Of a stretch of 64,000 nucleotides of DNA, positions 53,230 to 64,000 are shown piece by piece (the first letter of the stretch is position 1; every line of letters begins with the position of its first letter). The position numbers were made by a program, and so were the translations under genes. The notes under the pieces were generated by a model, which was given only the letters and a program-made list of their open reading frames with translations, did not search any database and was not told the DNA's origin. The stretch spans positions 599,704,818 through 599,768,817 of the forward strand of contig NC_045426.1 in the NCBI RefSeq assembly GCF_902635505.1, written 5' to 3'. Origin of the DNA: Sarcophilus harrisii. Taxonomy: Eukaryota > Chordata > Mammalia > Dasyuromorphia > Dasyuridae.

Positions 53230-53630
53230 TGTTTTTTTAATCTTAAGAAGTTTATTTATTTTTAATACACGTTGCTTTATGAATTATATTGGGAGAGAAA
53301 AATCAAAGCAAATGGGAGAAACCAAGGGAAAGATTAAAAAACAGAAAAAGAAGTGAACATGGCATGTGTTGATTTGCATTCAGTCTCTAGTTCTTTTTCA
53401 GGATGTAGATGTCATTTTCTGTCCAACGTCTTTTGGGATTGCTTGGGATTACTGAACTGTTGATAAGATAAGAACCAAGCTTTCATAGTTGGTCATCACA
53501 CATTTTTACTGTTACTGTGTACAATGTATTCCTGGTTCTGCTTGTTTTACTCAGCATCAATTCATATAAATATTTCCAGACCTATCTATAATCAGCATGT
53601 TTATAAATTTTTTTATAGAATATCATCAAA
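53230..53630 (-). mobile_element. L1 3' end on minus strand
   Basis: 'ttaatacacgttgctttatgaattatattggg', 'ttcattttctgtccaacgtcttttgggattgc' and 'acaatgtattcctggttctgcttg' are reversed L1 3'UTR sequence, closely like 12190-12500. The copy is 5'-truncated. Confidence 0.75.
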
Positions 53631-55015
53631 GAAATTTATGAACTATCTCATGCAAAAATGAGGACTAAACAATAAATAGAATGTGAGGTATATGGGGACA
53701 CTCATTATTTCCAAAGAAAGAGAAGAAAATTTAAAATATGTGATAAACTCACTATGGAGACTTCTAGAAAGCCTTGACCAATTAGCACACTATATTGGGA
53801 GCCAAAAATGGGCTGTAGTCTTCCTTACTTCTGGGAATATTTTCATAGGCTAAAGCAGAAATGTAATTTAATATTTGAAAACTTTGATTTTAATTTATAG
53901 TTTTAAAATATAATTTTATTGCCTCTGAATTAATACATTGTTTGGAGAATCAAGCTGAACAGAAAAAAAAAAAGTTTCCATTTTTTCCTAGAGGAAAACT
54001 ACTGAAGAATGCTTATATTTATTCACTAGTTTTCAATCTGCTATCATAGTTTGAAGGAGATTTTTTGCTTTCTGTCCCCCAACCCCAGTGTATAAAACTT
54101 GCACAAAAGGAGAAAAAAGAATAGTGATGTATAAATAATTCCCCCCACACACAAAATGTCATGTATCTGCAACAAGTGTTAACAAAAAAAACCCCAACAA
54201 CTTTATTTTTAAAATAAAGTAAATTTAAAATATTCTATTTTTAATAGGGAAGATAGTGGTACCAAGAGGAAAAAAAAAAAATCTACATGCTATTTTTTCT
54301 TAATTGAGATGGAGTAAGAGACTGAGAGTTATGACTTTCAGTTCTTTTCTTTTGAGTGCATGCTTAGATGATTTATATCTTCCATAGTAAAAATAAGGTG
54401 TCACCACTAATATCTGAATATATTACAGGTGTCAGATGAAGTAAAATATATTCTAGAAGAAGAAAATAATAGGAAGTCATTAATAAGAGGGTAAGTATTG
54501 AGCAGAGAATAGTATTCATGTCTCACCCACCATCTCTAATGAGTGAGTTATTTTGTTAGACATATTCATAAAATATCAACTAGAGTTTGAGCATTGGTAA
54601 TGTCATATTTTCTCGTCCCCTTCAAAAAAAAAAACAGTAAGGAAACTGTCATTTTGTATTTCAAACTTTTGCTCTGGCAAAATGTGCAGCAATATATTTA
54701 GATTCTTAAATAAGGAGGCACAATTTAATCATCCAAAAACTCTTTGGGGAGATGATGATTGTTGTTAGGGAGAACTTAATTACTTTAGGACAAAAACATT
54801 ATGAGGATTCTTTCATGACTATTACAACCATTCTCCTACCTCACTCCTTTTTCAAGCCCATCTTCCTTAATATTTTGTAGTAACATAAATGAAAAGTGTT
54901 GACAAAAGCAGTGATATTTCTTTTGACTTTATAAGTTTTTAACTCTCTTAAAAAGACATCTCTTTTTTTTCTTTTCAGAGCTTGCTCAGTGTTCTGCTCT
55001 GAACCAAGGTACATT
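53631..55015. other. Unique non-coding interval
   Basis: No repeat or coding signal recognised. Confidence 0.45.
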
Positions 55016-55435
55016 TTACTTTATTTTTAAAATTGTTATTAAAGCTTGATATTTTCTAACCATATGAATAATTTTCAACACTGACCCTTGCAAACCTTAT
55101 CTTCCAAAATTTTTTCCTTCCCTTCTCTCCATCCCCTCCCCTAGATGGCAAGTTATCCAATATATACTAATCATATGAAATTCTCCATAACATTCATATA
55201 CCATAACTTAGTCAGCCATTCTCAAACTGATGAGCATCCACTCAGTTTCTAGTTTCTTGCCACTACAAAAACGCTTGCCACAAATACTTTTTCACATATG
55301 GGTCCCTTGCCCTCTTTTATGATCTCTGGGATACTGGCCGAACAGCAACACTGCTAGATCAAAGGGTATGCACAGTTTGATAACTCAGAGTTGAGTGCAC
55401 ATATGCACATTCTTTTATCTTTTAGTTATCTTTTC
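55016..55435 (-). mobile_element. L1 3' end on minus strand, internally deleted
   Basis: 'gttattaaagcttgatattttctaacc', 'cctcccctagatggcaagttatccaatatat' and 'catataccataacttagtcagccattctcaaactgatgagcatcc' are the reverse of the 3'UTR type seen at 22440-22560. The segment between 55170 and 55180 jumps from the far 3'UTR to earlier sequence, so part is deleted. Confidence 0.7.
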
Positions 55436-55639
55436 ATTATCTTAATAGATCATTTTATCTATAATCTCTACTAATGGGTAACACATTTCCCTTGAGGCAT
55501 TTCATTCCACTTATGGAAAGTGCTAATTGTTAGCAAGTGTCTTCCTGAGTATATCTTTTGATAAACTTTTCCTCATTTTTTTCCTCTTAATTTACTCAAA
55601 TAAATTCAATAAACTTAATTTTCTCAATTAAGTAAACTT

Positions 55640-56460
55640 TAGTTCAAATCCAGCTTTAGGCTGTATGACTCTGGGTAAGTCCTTTAGGTTCTTTTTCTTT
55701 CCCCAACTATAAAATCATTATAATAATAATGATGAAGTCCTGGTTAATTATGTGGGGTTGGCCAAAAAGGCCGGAAGTACTGATAAGATTATCAGATTCC
55801 CTGAGGCAAGCAGAGAAGGGCACTGATGCTGTTCAGCTCTGCCTCAGCAAACCCCACCTTAATGTATCAAATCAGAAAGCCAAGTTATGATCTCAAATCC
55901 TGATGTTAAATTTCCCCTATAAATCTGTCCTTGGGCTACAACATCTTTGCTGAATCTCTTCTGTAGTTAGTTCATCACATCTTTCTTCCTTGTTGGTGTC
56001 TTTCTTCTCCCTCTATCCTCCTATGCCTCATGGTGTCTTTCTCCTTGTTATAGCTAACTCTTTTAGGGTGCTAAACTCCTCTATGGATTTAGCCTGCCAG
56101 TCAATGGTATACTCCCATCTCATGGCATATTCCTTTTCTCTTGGTTAATTGTGACTTCCCCTAGGGAACTTGGCTTGTCCCTTGTTGATTGTTAAAATCC
56201 CTCTCCTTGATAACTATATATTTTATTCTCCCAAGTCTATTTCATATTTATTTTTCCTAGTGCTTATTTTACCTTTTCATTTTGTCCATACATTATTCTC
56301 TTAAATAAAGGTGACTTTTGCCAAGAGAATGCCCTTGCAAATTCAGTATATGTACCTCACACTTTGTATTTTGAAATAGGAATTGCTACCCCAGCCTTAT
56401 CAATAACACTTACTTCCTGGGGTTGCAATCAGGATCAAATGAGAAAATTAATCAATCACT
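55640..56460 (+). repeat. MIR split by a solo LTR
   Basis: 'ggctgtatgactctgggtaagtcctttaggtt...ccccaactataaaatcattataataat' (55660-55729) and 'aacacttacttcctggggttgcaatcaggatcaaatgag' (56405-56445) join as one MIR once the LTR is removed. Confidence 0.75.
55730..56402 (+). mobile_element. Solo LTR, endogenous retrovirus, class I-like
   Basis: A 673-bp fossil LTR starting TGATGAAGTCC and ending CCTTATCA. It has a 4-bp target repeat, ataa, at 55726-55729 and 56403-56406, though the AT-rich setting makes the repeat weak evidence. A TATA-like ccctataaatctg lies near 55915 and a polyadenylation signal ttaaataaagg near 56301. No internal sequence remains. The 4-bp repeat suggests class I (gammaretrovirus-like); this is inferred. 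It interrupts a MIR. Confidence 0.65.
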
Positions 56461-56980
56461 AATCACTAAATATTTTTTAAATACCAAATATTTGCAGTCA
56501 TTTTGTTAAGCAGTGAAAATGGAAAAAGAGGCAAAGGAGGTTACAATTTAACAAGAAAGACAACATGTAAAGAAATTATATACAGTATAAATAGAAAATA
56601 ATTAACAGGGAAGGCAGTAAAATTTAGAGAGGCTAGAGATCACTTCCTATAGAAGGTGGGGTTTCAATTGAAACTTGAAGGAAAACATGGAGATTAACAG
56701 TCAGAAAAGAGGAAAGAAAACATGCCAGAAATGAGGGACAGCCAAAGAGAATTTCCAGAACTGAGAGAGAGTGTCTTGTTTATGGAAAAGGCAAGAGACT
56801 AGTAACAAAGAATTAAAGCATATGTGTCAGGCAGTTAGATGTAAAGAGACTGGAATGGTAGGAAAGGGTAAGGTTACAAAGGGCTTTGAATTTAAAACAG
56901 AACATTTTGTATTTGCTCCTGGAGGCAATAATAAATAATAGGAGTTTATATAATATTGTTAAGGACCATGCATAGGGGCA
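56461..56980 (+). repeat. Old dispersed repeat, family not named
   Basis: 'agaaggtggggtttcaattgaaacttgaagg', 'ggtaaggttacaaagggctttgaattt' and 'cattttgtatttgctcctggaggcaataa' follow a pattern I know as a common dispersed sequence in mammals (gagctgggccttgaagga... ggctttgaatgccaaacagagc...). I cannot assign the family. Confidence 0.4.
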
Positions 56981-57060
56981 AGTCAATTCTCCAAGAGCCT
57001 CCATAGCTGTGAATCATAACATCTGAAGTAATTGTAAAGCACCTTTTACTGACAAAGGTG

Positions 57061-57267
57061 TTGCTTGTAGACTGGGAATGAAATAAATTGGAGACAAAGG
57101 GAAGAGGAGAGAGGTCAGACAACACAACTGATTCTCAGTGGAGAGGTCAGAGAACGCAACTGCCTCAGTCTCCTTGTATCATCATCATCCTCTCCCATGA
57201 AGAGATCCATTCTATAGGTCTGAGTTTGATCACCAGAAGTCATTGGCAGGTGGCTCCCATATCACAA
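57061..57267 (+). mobile_element. Possible short or partial solo LTR
   Basis: A 207-bp block from tgttgcttgtagactgg to ccatatcacaac, with a polyadenylation-like gaaataaatt near 57080 and TG...CA-like ends. A caaagg repeat stands at both edges. It directly precedes an L1. It is a fossil if real; the call is tentative because the right flank is not a continuation of the left. Confidence 0.35.
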
Positions 57268-60138
57268 CAAAGGAGGTAAATAGAATTTCAGAAAAGTTAG
57301 GTATGAGAGACCAAATAAAAAAATTGAATGAAGACAGAAAGGAGTATACATTTTTCTCAATAGTACATGGAACCTACACAAAAATTAACCATGTATTAGG
57401 CTATTATAACCTCAAAATCAAATGTAGAAAGGCAGAAATAGTAAATTCATGTTTTTCAGATCATGATGCAATAAAAATTACATATAATAAAGGGTCAGGG
57501 AAAAATAGACCAAAACTTAATTGGAAACTAAATAATCTGATCCTAAAGAACAAGTGGATAAAACAACAAATCATAAAGACAACTGATAATTTCATTCAAG
57601 AGAATGACAATAATAAGACAACATGTCAGAATTATTTTGGGTATAGTCAAAGCAATTCTTGGGGAAAGTTTTATATCTCTAGATGCTTACTTGCATAAAA
57701 CAAAGAGAAGATCAAGGAATTGGCCATGTAACTAAAAAAAGATAGAAAAAGAAAAAAATAAAAATCTCCAATTAAATATTAAATTTGAAATTCTCAAAAT
57801 AAAAGGGAAATTAATACAACTGAAAGAAAAAAATTAAACTAATAAACAAAACTAAGTATTGGTTTTATGAAAAATAACAACAAAATAGATAAAACTTTAG
57901 ATAATTTGATTAGAAAAAGGAAAGAAGAAAATCAAATTGTTTGTATAAAAAATGAAAAGGGTAAACTTTTCAACAAAGAGGAGAAAATCAGAGCAATAAC
58001 TGATACCTATTTTGCCCAATTTTATGCCAATTAATTTGATAAGTAAATGAAATGGATGAAAATTTACAAAAATATAGATTACCCAGATTAACAGAGGAGG
58101 AAATAAATAGTCCTTTTTGGAAAAAGAAATTGAACAAGCTATTAATGAACTCTAAGAAAAAATCTCCAGGGCCAGATGGATTTACATGTGAATTCTACCA
58201 AACATTTAAAGAATACTTAATTCTAATACTATGTAAACTATTTGGAAAAACAGGCTCAAAACAGAGAAAGAAAATTATAGACCAATTTCTCTAATGAATT
58301 TTGATGCCAAAAATCTTAAATAAATTATCAACAAAGAGATTACACCAAGTTATCCTCAGGATAATATACTATGACCAAATAGGATTTGTAACAGGAATGC
58401 AGGATTCAATGGTTCAATAATAGGATACCTGCCAAACTAACAAACATCATATTATTATCTCAATAGATACAGAAAAAGCATTTGACAAAATCCAAGCCTC
58501 ATCCCTGTTAAAAACACTAGAGAGTATGGGAATAAAAGGAGTTTCCCTTAAAATGATAAATAGTATCTATTTAAAATCTTCAGATGTACATCAATATGTA
58601 CATATTACATGATATGTAATGGGGATAAACTAAAACCGTTTCCAATAAGATCAGGGGTGAAACAAGATTGCACATTTTCACCATTACTGTTCAATATTGT
58701 ATTAGAAATGTTAGCTTTGGCAACAGGAGAAGAAAAAGAAATTATAACTTTACAGATGATATGATGGTATAAAATTATAACTTTGCAAATGATATGATGG
58801 TATATCTAGATAATCCTGGAGAATCAACTAAAAAAATTACCAGAAAGAATTCACAACTTTAATATAGTTGCAAGATACAAAATAAATCCACAAAAATCAT
58901 CAGCCTTTTTATATGTTATCAACAAAATCCAGCAGCAAGAGATAGAAAGAGAAATTATATTAAAAAATGGTAGATAATATAAAATATTTGGGAGTTCACT
59001 TGCTAAGGCAAAGTCAGGAATCATATGAATTATAATTACAAAACACTTTCCACACAAATAATGTCGAATCTAATCAAGTGGAAAAAATATCATGTGCTCC
59101 TGGATAGATCGAGCTAATGTAATAAAAATGACAATACTACCTAAATTAATCTGCTTATTCAGTGCCATAAATTATTTTACAGAGCTAGAAAAAAATAGCG
59201 GAAAAGTTCATTTGAAAGAACAAAAAGTCAAGAATTTCAAGGGAATTAATCAAAAAAAAAAATTCAAATGAAAGTAACCTAGCTATGCCAGAACTAAACT
59301 GTATTATAAAGCAGTGGTCATCAAAACTATTTGGTACTCTCTAAGAAATAGAGTAGTCAATCAATGGATTAGGTAAGGTCCCCAAGACACAGCAGTCACT
59401 GATTATAGTAATCTAGTGTTTGACAAACCTAAAAACCCCAGTTTCTGAGTTAGGAAGTCATTGTTTGACAAAAATTGCTCAGAAAACTGGAAATTAATAT
59501 TGCAAAAACTAGCCATTGACACTCCTAACACCCCATACCAACATAAGGTCAAAATGGATTCATGATTTAGACATAAATAGTGATATTATAAGCAAATTAG
59601 AAGAACAAAAGATAGTGTGCCTCTCAGATCTGTGGAGAAGAAAAAAACTTGTGGCCAAAGAAGAACTGAAGTACATTATTGAATACAAAATGGATAATTT
59701 TTATTTTATTGTTAAAAAGTTTCTGCACAAACATAACTAATACAGACAAGATAAAAAGGGAAACAATAAACTGGGGGGGGGAAATTTTTACATTCAAAGG
59801 TTCTGATGCAGATCTCATTTCTAAAATATATAGAGAATTGATTCAAATTTATAAGAATTCAAGCCATTATCCAATTGATAAATGGTGAAAGTATGTGAGT
59901 AGACAATTTTCAGATGAAAAAATTAAAACCATTCTAGTTATATGAAAAAAAAAATGCTCTAAATCACTATTGATCAGAAAAATGCAAATTAAGACAACTC
60001 TGAGGTACTTTTATATACCTCTCAGATTGTCTAAGGTAACAGGAAAAGATAATGACGAATATTGGAAGAGATGTGGGAAAATTGGGATACTATTACATTG
60101 TTGATGTAATTGTGAACTAATTAAATCATTCTGGAGAA
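57268..60138 (+). mobile_element. L1 ORF2 relic, truncated at both ends
   Basis: Begins in the endonuclease region (aggtaaatagaatttcagaaaag). The frame at 57243-57698 holds the endonuclease end with SDHDAIKITYNKG. 58052-58294 holds the reverse-transcriptase start ([16 protein letters not shown]), and 59516-59888 the C-terminal part. It stops at about 60138 (ttctggagaa), before the 3'UTR, so it lacks both ends. Frames are broken. A 33-bp tandem duplication covers the FADDM catalytic motif at 58739-58804. Confidence 0.75.
58739..58804 (+). repeat. 33-bp tandem duplication at the L1 RT catalytic motif
   Basis: Two adjacent copies of a 33-base unit (attataacttt...gatgatatgatggtat) differ at two positions. 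The unit covers the sequence encoding the F-A-D-D-M motif of reverse transcriptase. The L1 copy is dead, so no function is implied. Confidence 0.85.
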
Positions 60139-63100
60139 ACCCAGAAGAAATAAGAAAACAGATGTTCTTTCCTCCTTTATGTGGATAATTGAAGAAGAAA
60201 AATATATAGGAGTCAAGTTATTGAAATTCCTTTTTATATCTATTGTAGACAATCTTGTTATGACTGAGAAAGGAATTTTCTACCGAACACTTATTAAACC
60301 ATAACAATTTTGCCTTTGATGAAGCTTGTATAATATAGAGAATTGAGTGTGTATTGCATATATATTTCATAAAATGGGAAGGCAGTTAAAATAAATTAAA
60401 ATAAATCAAGGCCTAAAAATTATTTTGCTCTCATACCCAAGGTATTTGTCTGAATTATTGCCACAATTCCTTTACTATTAGGTGTTGCTTATTTAGACAC
60501 AATGATAAGCCAATAGGCAGCACAAGGGTGAAGGTTCACAACTATCCAAGGTACAAAATGAAATAAATTTGTTTGTCTTGGGATAGCAATAGGACAATTT
60601 ATAATGAAATTAATGGGTATACAACAACTCTGACTTTATTTAACATCAACATTTTACTAACTCAAACACAGTACAGATTTCATTTTAAAAAACTAGAAAC
60701 AGGATAGAAAAAATTGTTCTTTCTATTATTGTTTTTAGAACAATTTTACTTTTAATAATAGTAAAGGGCTACTTGAAACTCATCAAGGATACAAGAAAAA
60801 TACATTCAAAAGAATATATAGATAGCATTAAGATATGAGGAATAGTCAAATACGGAAAGATGGAGCATTTAAAAAATAAAATTGAGAGATACTCCTAAGA
60901 CAATAAAGAAGTTTGTATTTTTGTTCATTTTTCAAATTTTATGATAATAGAATAAGGGAATAGACTTTAATATTACATGGATAAGATATCATAAATTAAA
61001 ACAAAAACTGAATAGTATCAATCACCCTTCCAATTTTTTTTAATCTTTATTTTTGTCTTAACATGGAAAATTATTCATGGAGATGCTTATTATTTCAAAA
61101 TTAGTTCCCTGTGTTCATCTAAAGTATCAACTGTTCATACAAAATTCAAAAAGGAATAATAAATTGGAAGACATGATTATAATTACTCTAAACTGATATT
61201 GTAATAAGAATATGTAAATTAAAAAAAAATAAGTGGACAAAACTAAAAATGTTTGCTTTACTACTTTTTGTAGAAATGCTAACTACATAATCATAACTAC
61301 AAAAGAATACTGAAGCCAACACAGAGTGAATAACCTTGCTAATCAGGAAAACAATGGCAGCGAAGGTCAACAATGGTTTTGTGTGTAAGAATATTTGAAA
61401 AATATTATGGAGGAGATCAAAGAAAAATTATAAACATCCCATTTCATTTTACAAAACAGGAAAAAGCAAGCACAACATAATATGAGATTTTGAAACTTGA
61501 AGTGAGATCCAGCTAAGATTTATAAACCCTCTCTACATAAGACTGATAGGAATGGAGTAAATATACAGAAAATCGAACTGATTCTATAGCATTTATTGGG
61601 TGATTGATTTTTTTATCTTTAAAAAGAGTGGGTTCAGAATAGTTGAACTTATTGGCCTTAGACTTATGTGAAGAAATACTTAAGAAAATCAAATTAGAAG
61701 AAGAGCTAAAACTAACCAAATCTAAAAGATCATTGTAGAAGACATAAAGACATCAAAAATAGAAGAAAATTATACAATAATGCTAAAATTACATATCATG
61801 TAAAACAGAGTTTGGGAATTTATTGCTTCTCTCGCCAATCAAAGGGATAGAAGCTACTAGTGCAGTTTGAAATTAAAAATATTAACTCTACTCTATAGAT
61901 AATGTGTTATTTTAGCCAGGAAAGAAATTAGCCTCCTTATTTTTGTCTCTTAGTTCTACATGATACTATTTACAATTTTTAATTATTCTAAGGATGAATA
62001 CTCACTAAAATAAATTAACATATGCTAATTTATCAAAATAAAAAGATAATGGATACTTTGAATTATTTGATCTCTACTTTCTCAGGAAGAGATTTAAAAG
62101 TGATTTAAAATTAATTTATTTCTTTAAGAATCATGATCCTTGAGGTAAAAAAAAAAAATCTGCTAATGATACAATATTCCAAACAATGTTATATGCCAAT
62201 GAAATATTTTTTTTTAATTTCTCCAAAGAACAATCCATTTTCTTTCAAATAAATATTAACTTCTCTGGGAAGATTAATAGTGTTCTATGACCCAAGGTCA
62301 ATCATACATCATCATCTACAATAAACAACATTTGGTGATTTTCATAAGTAATAGGGAATCCTTCTTTAGTATTTTCATGTACCCCTTCCATCAAACCAGC
62401 AAACACCTTAAATTAAGAAATGCTTTAACACTTCTCTAATACTTACACATACTAATGTTTGAACAAAAGTATCTTTTTAGTCGTAAAAAAAAGTCTTTTG
62501 TTTGCCATATGTATGCACAGGAGATACTTAAACAATAATTTTAAATGCAATTTTCTTTTATTTAATTTTCAAAAATGACTCATTAAGATCAAGCTATAAT
62601 AGACAAATATGTAAGAAAAGTATTATATTGTCTAATTACACAATTTTTCCAGTTAAAAATTGCTTGATTAATTTTTTGTTCTTTTTTAAAACCAAGAACA
62701 TAATTTCAATTATAACTTTCATTTTGTTAAATAGAAAACAAAATGAAATTACTTTCCTAATTTTTTTCATTTTTTGAGATAAAATGACATTTTAAAATAT
62801 TCTGTATTCATCATTAAATGTTGGTATTGTTTTACTTTATGTTCACTTTAAATGGTCTTTTGCCAGGATACATCATTTTCTGATGATGCACAACTTCTGT
62901 ATTTCTTTAGTTTGCCATATCTCTCTGGAAATCAAATATCTGTTGGCTTTTGCTTCTTCATTATGTTGATAGTAGGGATGAACTCACTGTTCTCATTGTC
63001 ATCACCCTTACCTTTATGCTTAGCTCTCCCCTTCCTAATTACATGGATAATTTTTTTTTTTTGATAGAAAGTAAGCATAACAGAAGTCTATAAGTACAAA

Positions 63101-64000
63101 ATAATGTACATAGGCCAAGCACAGCTTTGATAGAGAACTTGAGCCAGAAATTCTTTAACTACAATTTGAATTTCTCCAAATAATGAGCCCAAACTTTTCC
63201 AGTCATCCATGGTGACCTGGCAACTCTAAATTTAATGTCCACAGAGAAGACTACCAGGTTCCAGAGTGTAAAAAGCCTTTCTTCTCTCTCAGTAAACATA
63301 GAGGATTCACTGGAAATATGCCTCCTCTCTTGGTAGAACTAGCTTATTGAGCCAGGACAGCTGCAGATCATTAGAAATAATTAAAAGTAGGAAGCTTATA
63401 GTTTTTCTTTGGCTGGGGTACATAAGACATCTGGTTCTAGAAAATTTGGTCAATGTTATGGGAAAATTTCCTATTGAACCTTGTATAAACTCTGAAGTAT
63501 AAAAGCACCCAATTAAACATTTTGGAATTTTTAATATTGACTATTTTTTTTTGTGTATGAAAGTGAGTTTATTTATCATATCAAAATGACAATATCATAT
63601 GAATAGAAAATAAATATCTTTAAGTGGCAGATTTAAAAATGTTTAATAAAAAACAAAGCATCAATGAAAATTACACATTCAGGTATGCATAATTATAAAA
63701 AATTTTATCTTGGATCACTAAACATTCTTTGCCTTTCTCTTCACATGGTCAGAAAACCTAGATCAAAAATTCAGGCAGTCATCCAGATATTTAGGATTTT
63801 ATATACATAGTTACGAATATTCTTAACATGACTAAACTTATCTACACCATTCCCCAAATTCTAACCCTGTTCCTATGTTTCTATTGAGAATACCATCATT
63901 CTTTCAGTCATTTAGATTTTCAATCTAATCCTTCTCCTTCAACTCTCTCCATTTCTAATGAATTTCCAAATTTTTTGTTGTTGCTGTTTTTAAATTCTAC
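60139..64000. other. Unique non-coding end of the window
   Basis: About 3.9 kb of AT-rich DNA without a recognisable repeat, exon or RNA gene. Open frames are at most 70 codons. Frames such as 62852-63064 (MVFCQDTSFSDDAQLLYFF) show no domain. Confidence 0.5.

Overview
The window looks like AT-rich marsupial genomic DNA. It is crowded with L1 LINEs of many ages, ORF1-only half-L1 (HAL1) copies, MIR/CORE and tRNA-type marsupial SINEs, traces of L2 and CR1/L3, two hAT-type DNA transposons and several solo LTRs. The mix, and the L1 3' end close to ...ttgtaaataaaaagctttaat..., suggest an Australian marsupial, perhaps a dasyurid. That species guess is weak. I see no multi-exon host gene, RNA gene or CRISPR array.

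The one strong host coding region is at 29427-32369 on the minus strand: an uninterrupted 980-codon, intronless copy of the ubiquitin-specific protease USP11. Its processed-mRNA body (about 28963-32392) lies between 15-bp direct repeats that match at 14 of 15 positions (28945-28959 and 32393-32407). This is the signature of an LINE-1-mediated retrocopy. All USP catalytic motifs are present, so it is either a young retrocopy or a functional retrogene.

Layout. 1-960: MIR split by a hAT element with perfect 8-bp target repeats. 1110-8530: L1s in both directions, nested, carrying two related solo LTRs. 8800-13930: minus-strand HAL1/L1 pieces with a third solo LTR. 13930-18000: mostly unique DNA with scattered SINEs and a CR1/L3 trace. 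18012-22575: an L1 that passes from 5'UTR to ORF2 without ORF1. 22598-35630: a layered nest in which an old L1 carries a later L1 3' end, a HAL1 that itself received the USP11 retrocopy, a short hAT element and another L1 3' end. 35640-46600: further L1 copies, a 174-bp direct repeat of otherwise unique DNA (40555/41186) and a GC-rich foreign segment of about 750 bp (45261-46010). 46600-57270: SINEs, minus-strand L1 5' and 3' ends, microsatellites and a solo LTR. 57268-60138: a last plus-strand L1. 60139-64000: non-coding DNA in which I recognise nothing.

Nothing here forms an operon-like or pathway unit. The clearest candidates for something undescribed are the intact USP11 retrogene with its long acidic and arginine tracts, the L1 copies lacking ORF1 beside HAL1 copies lacking ORF2, and the unidentified GC-rich insert.
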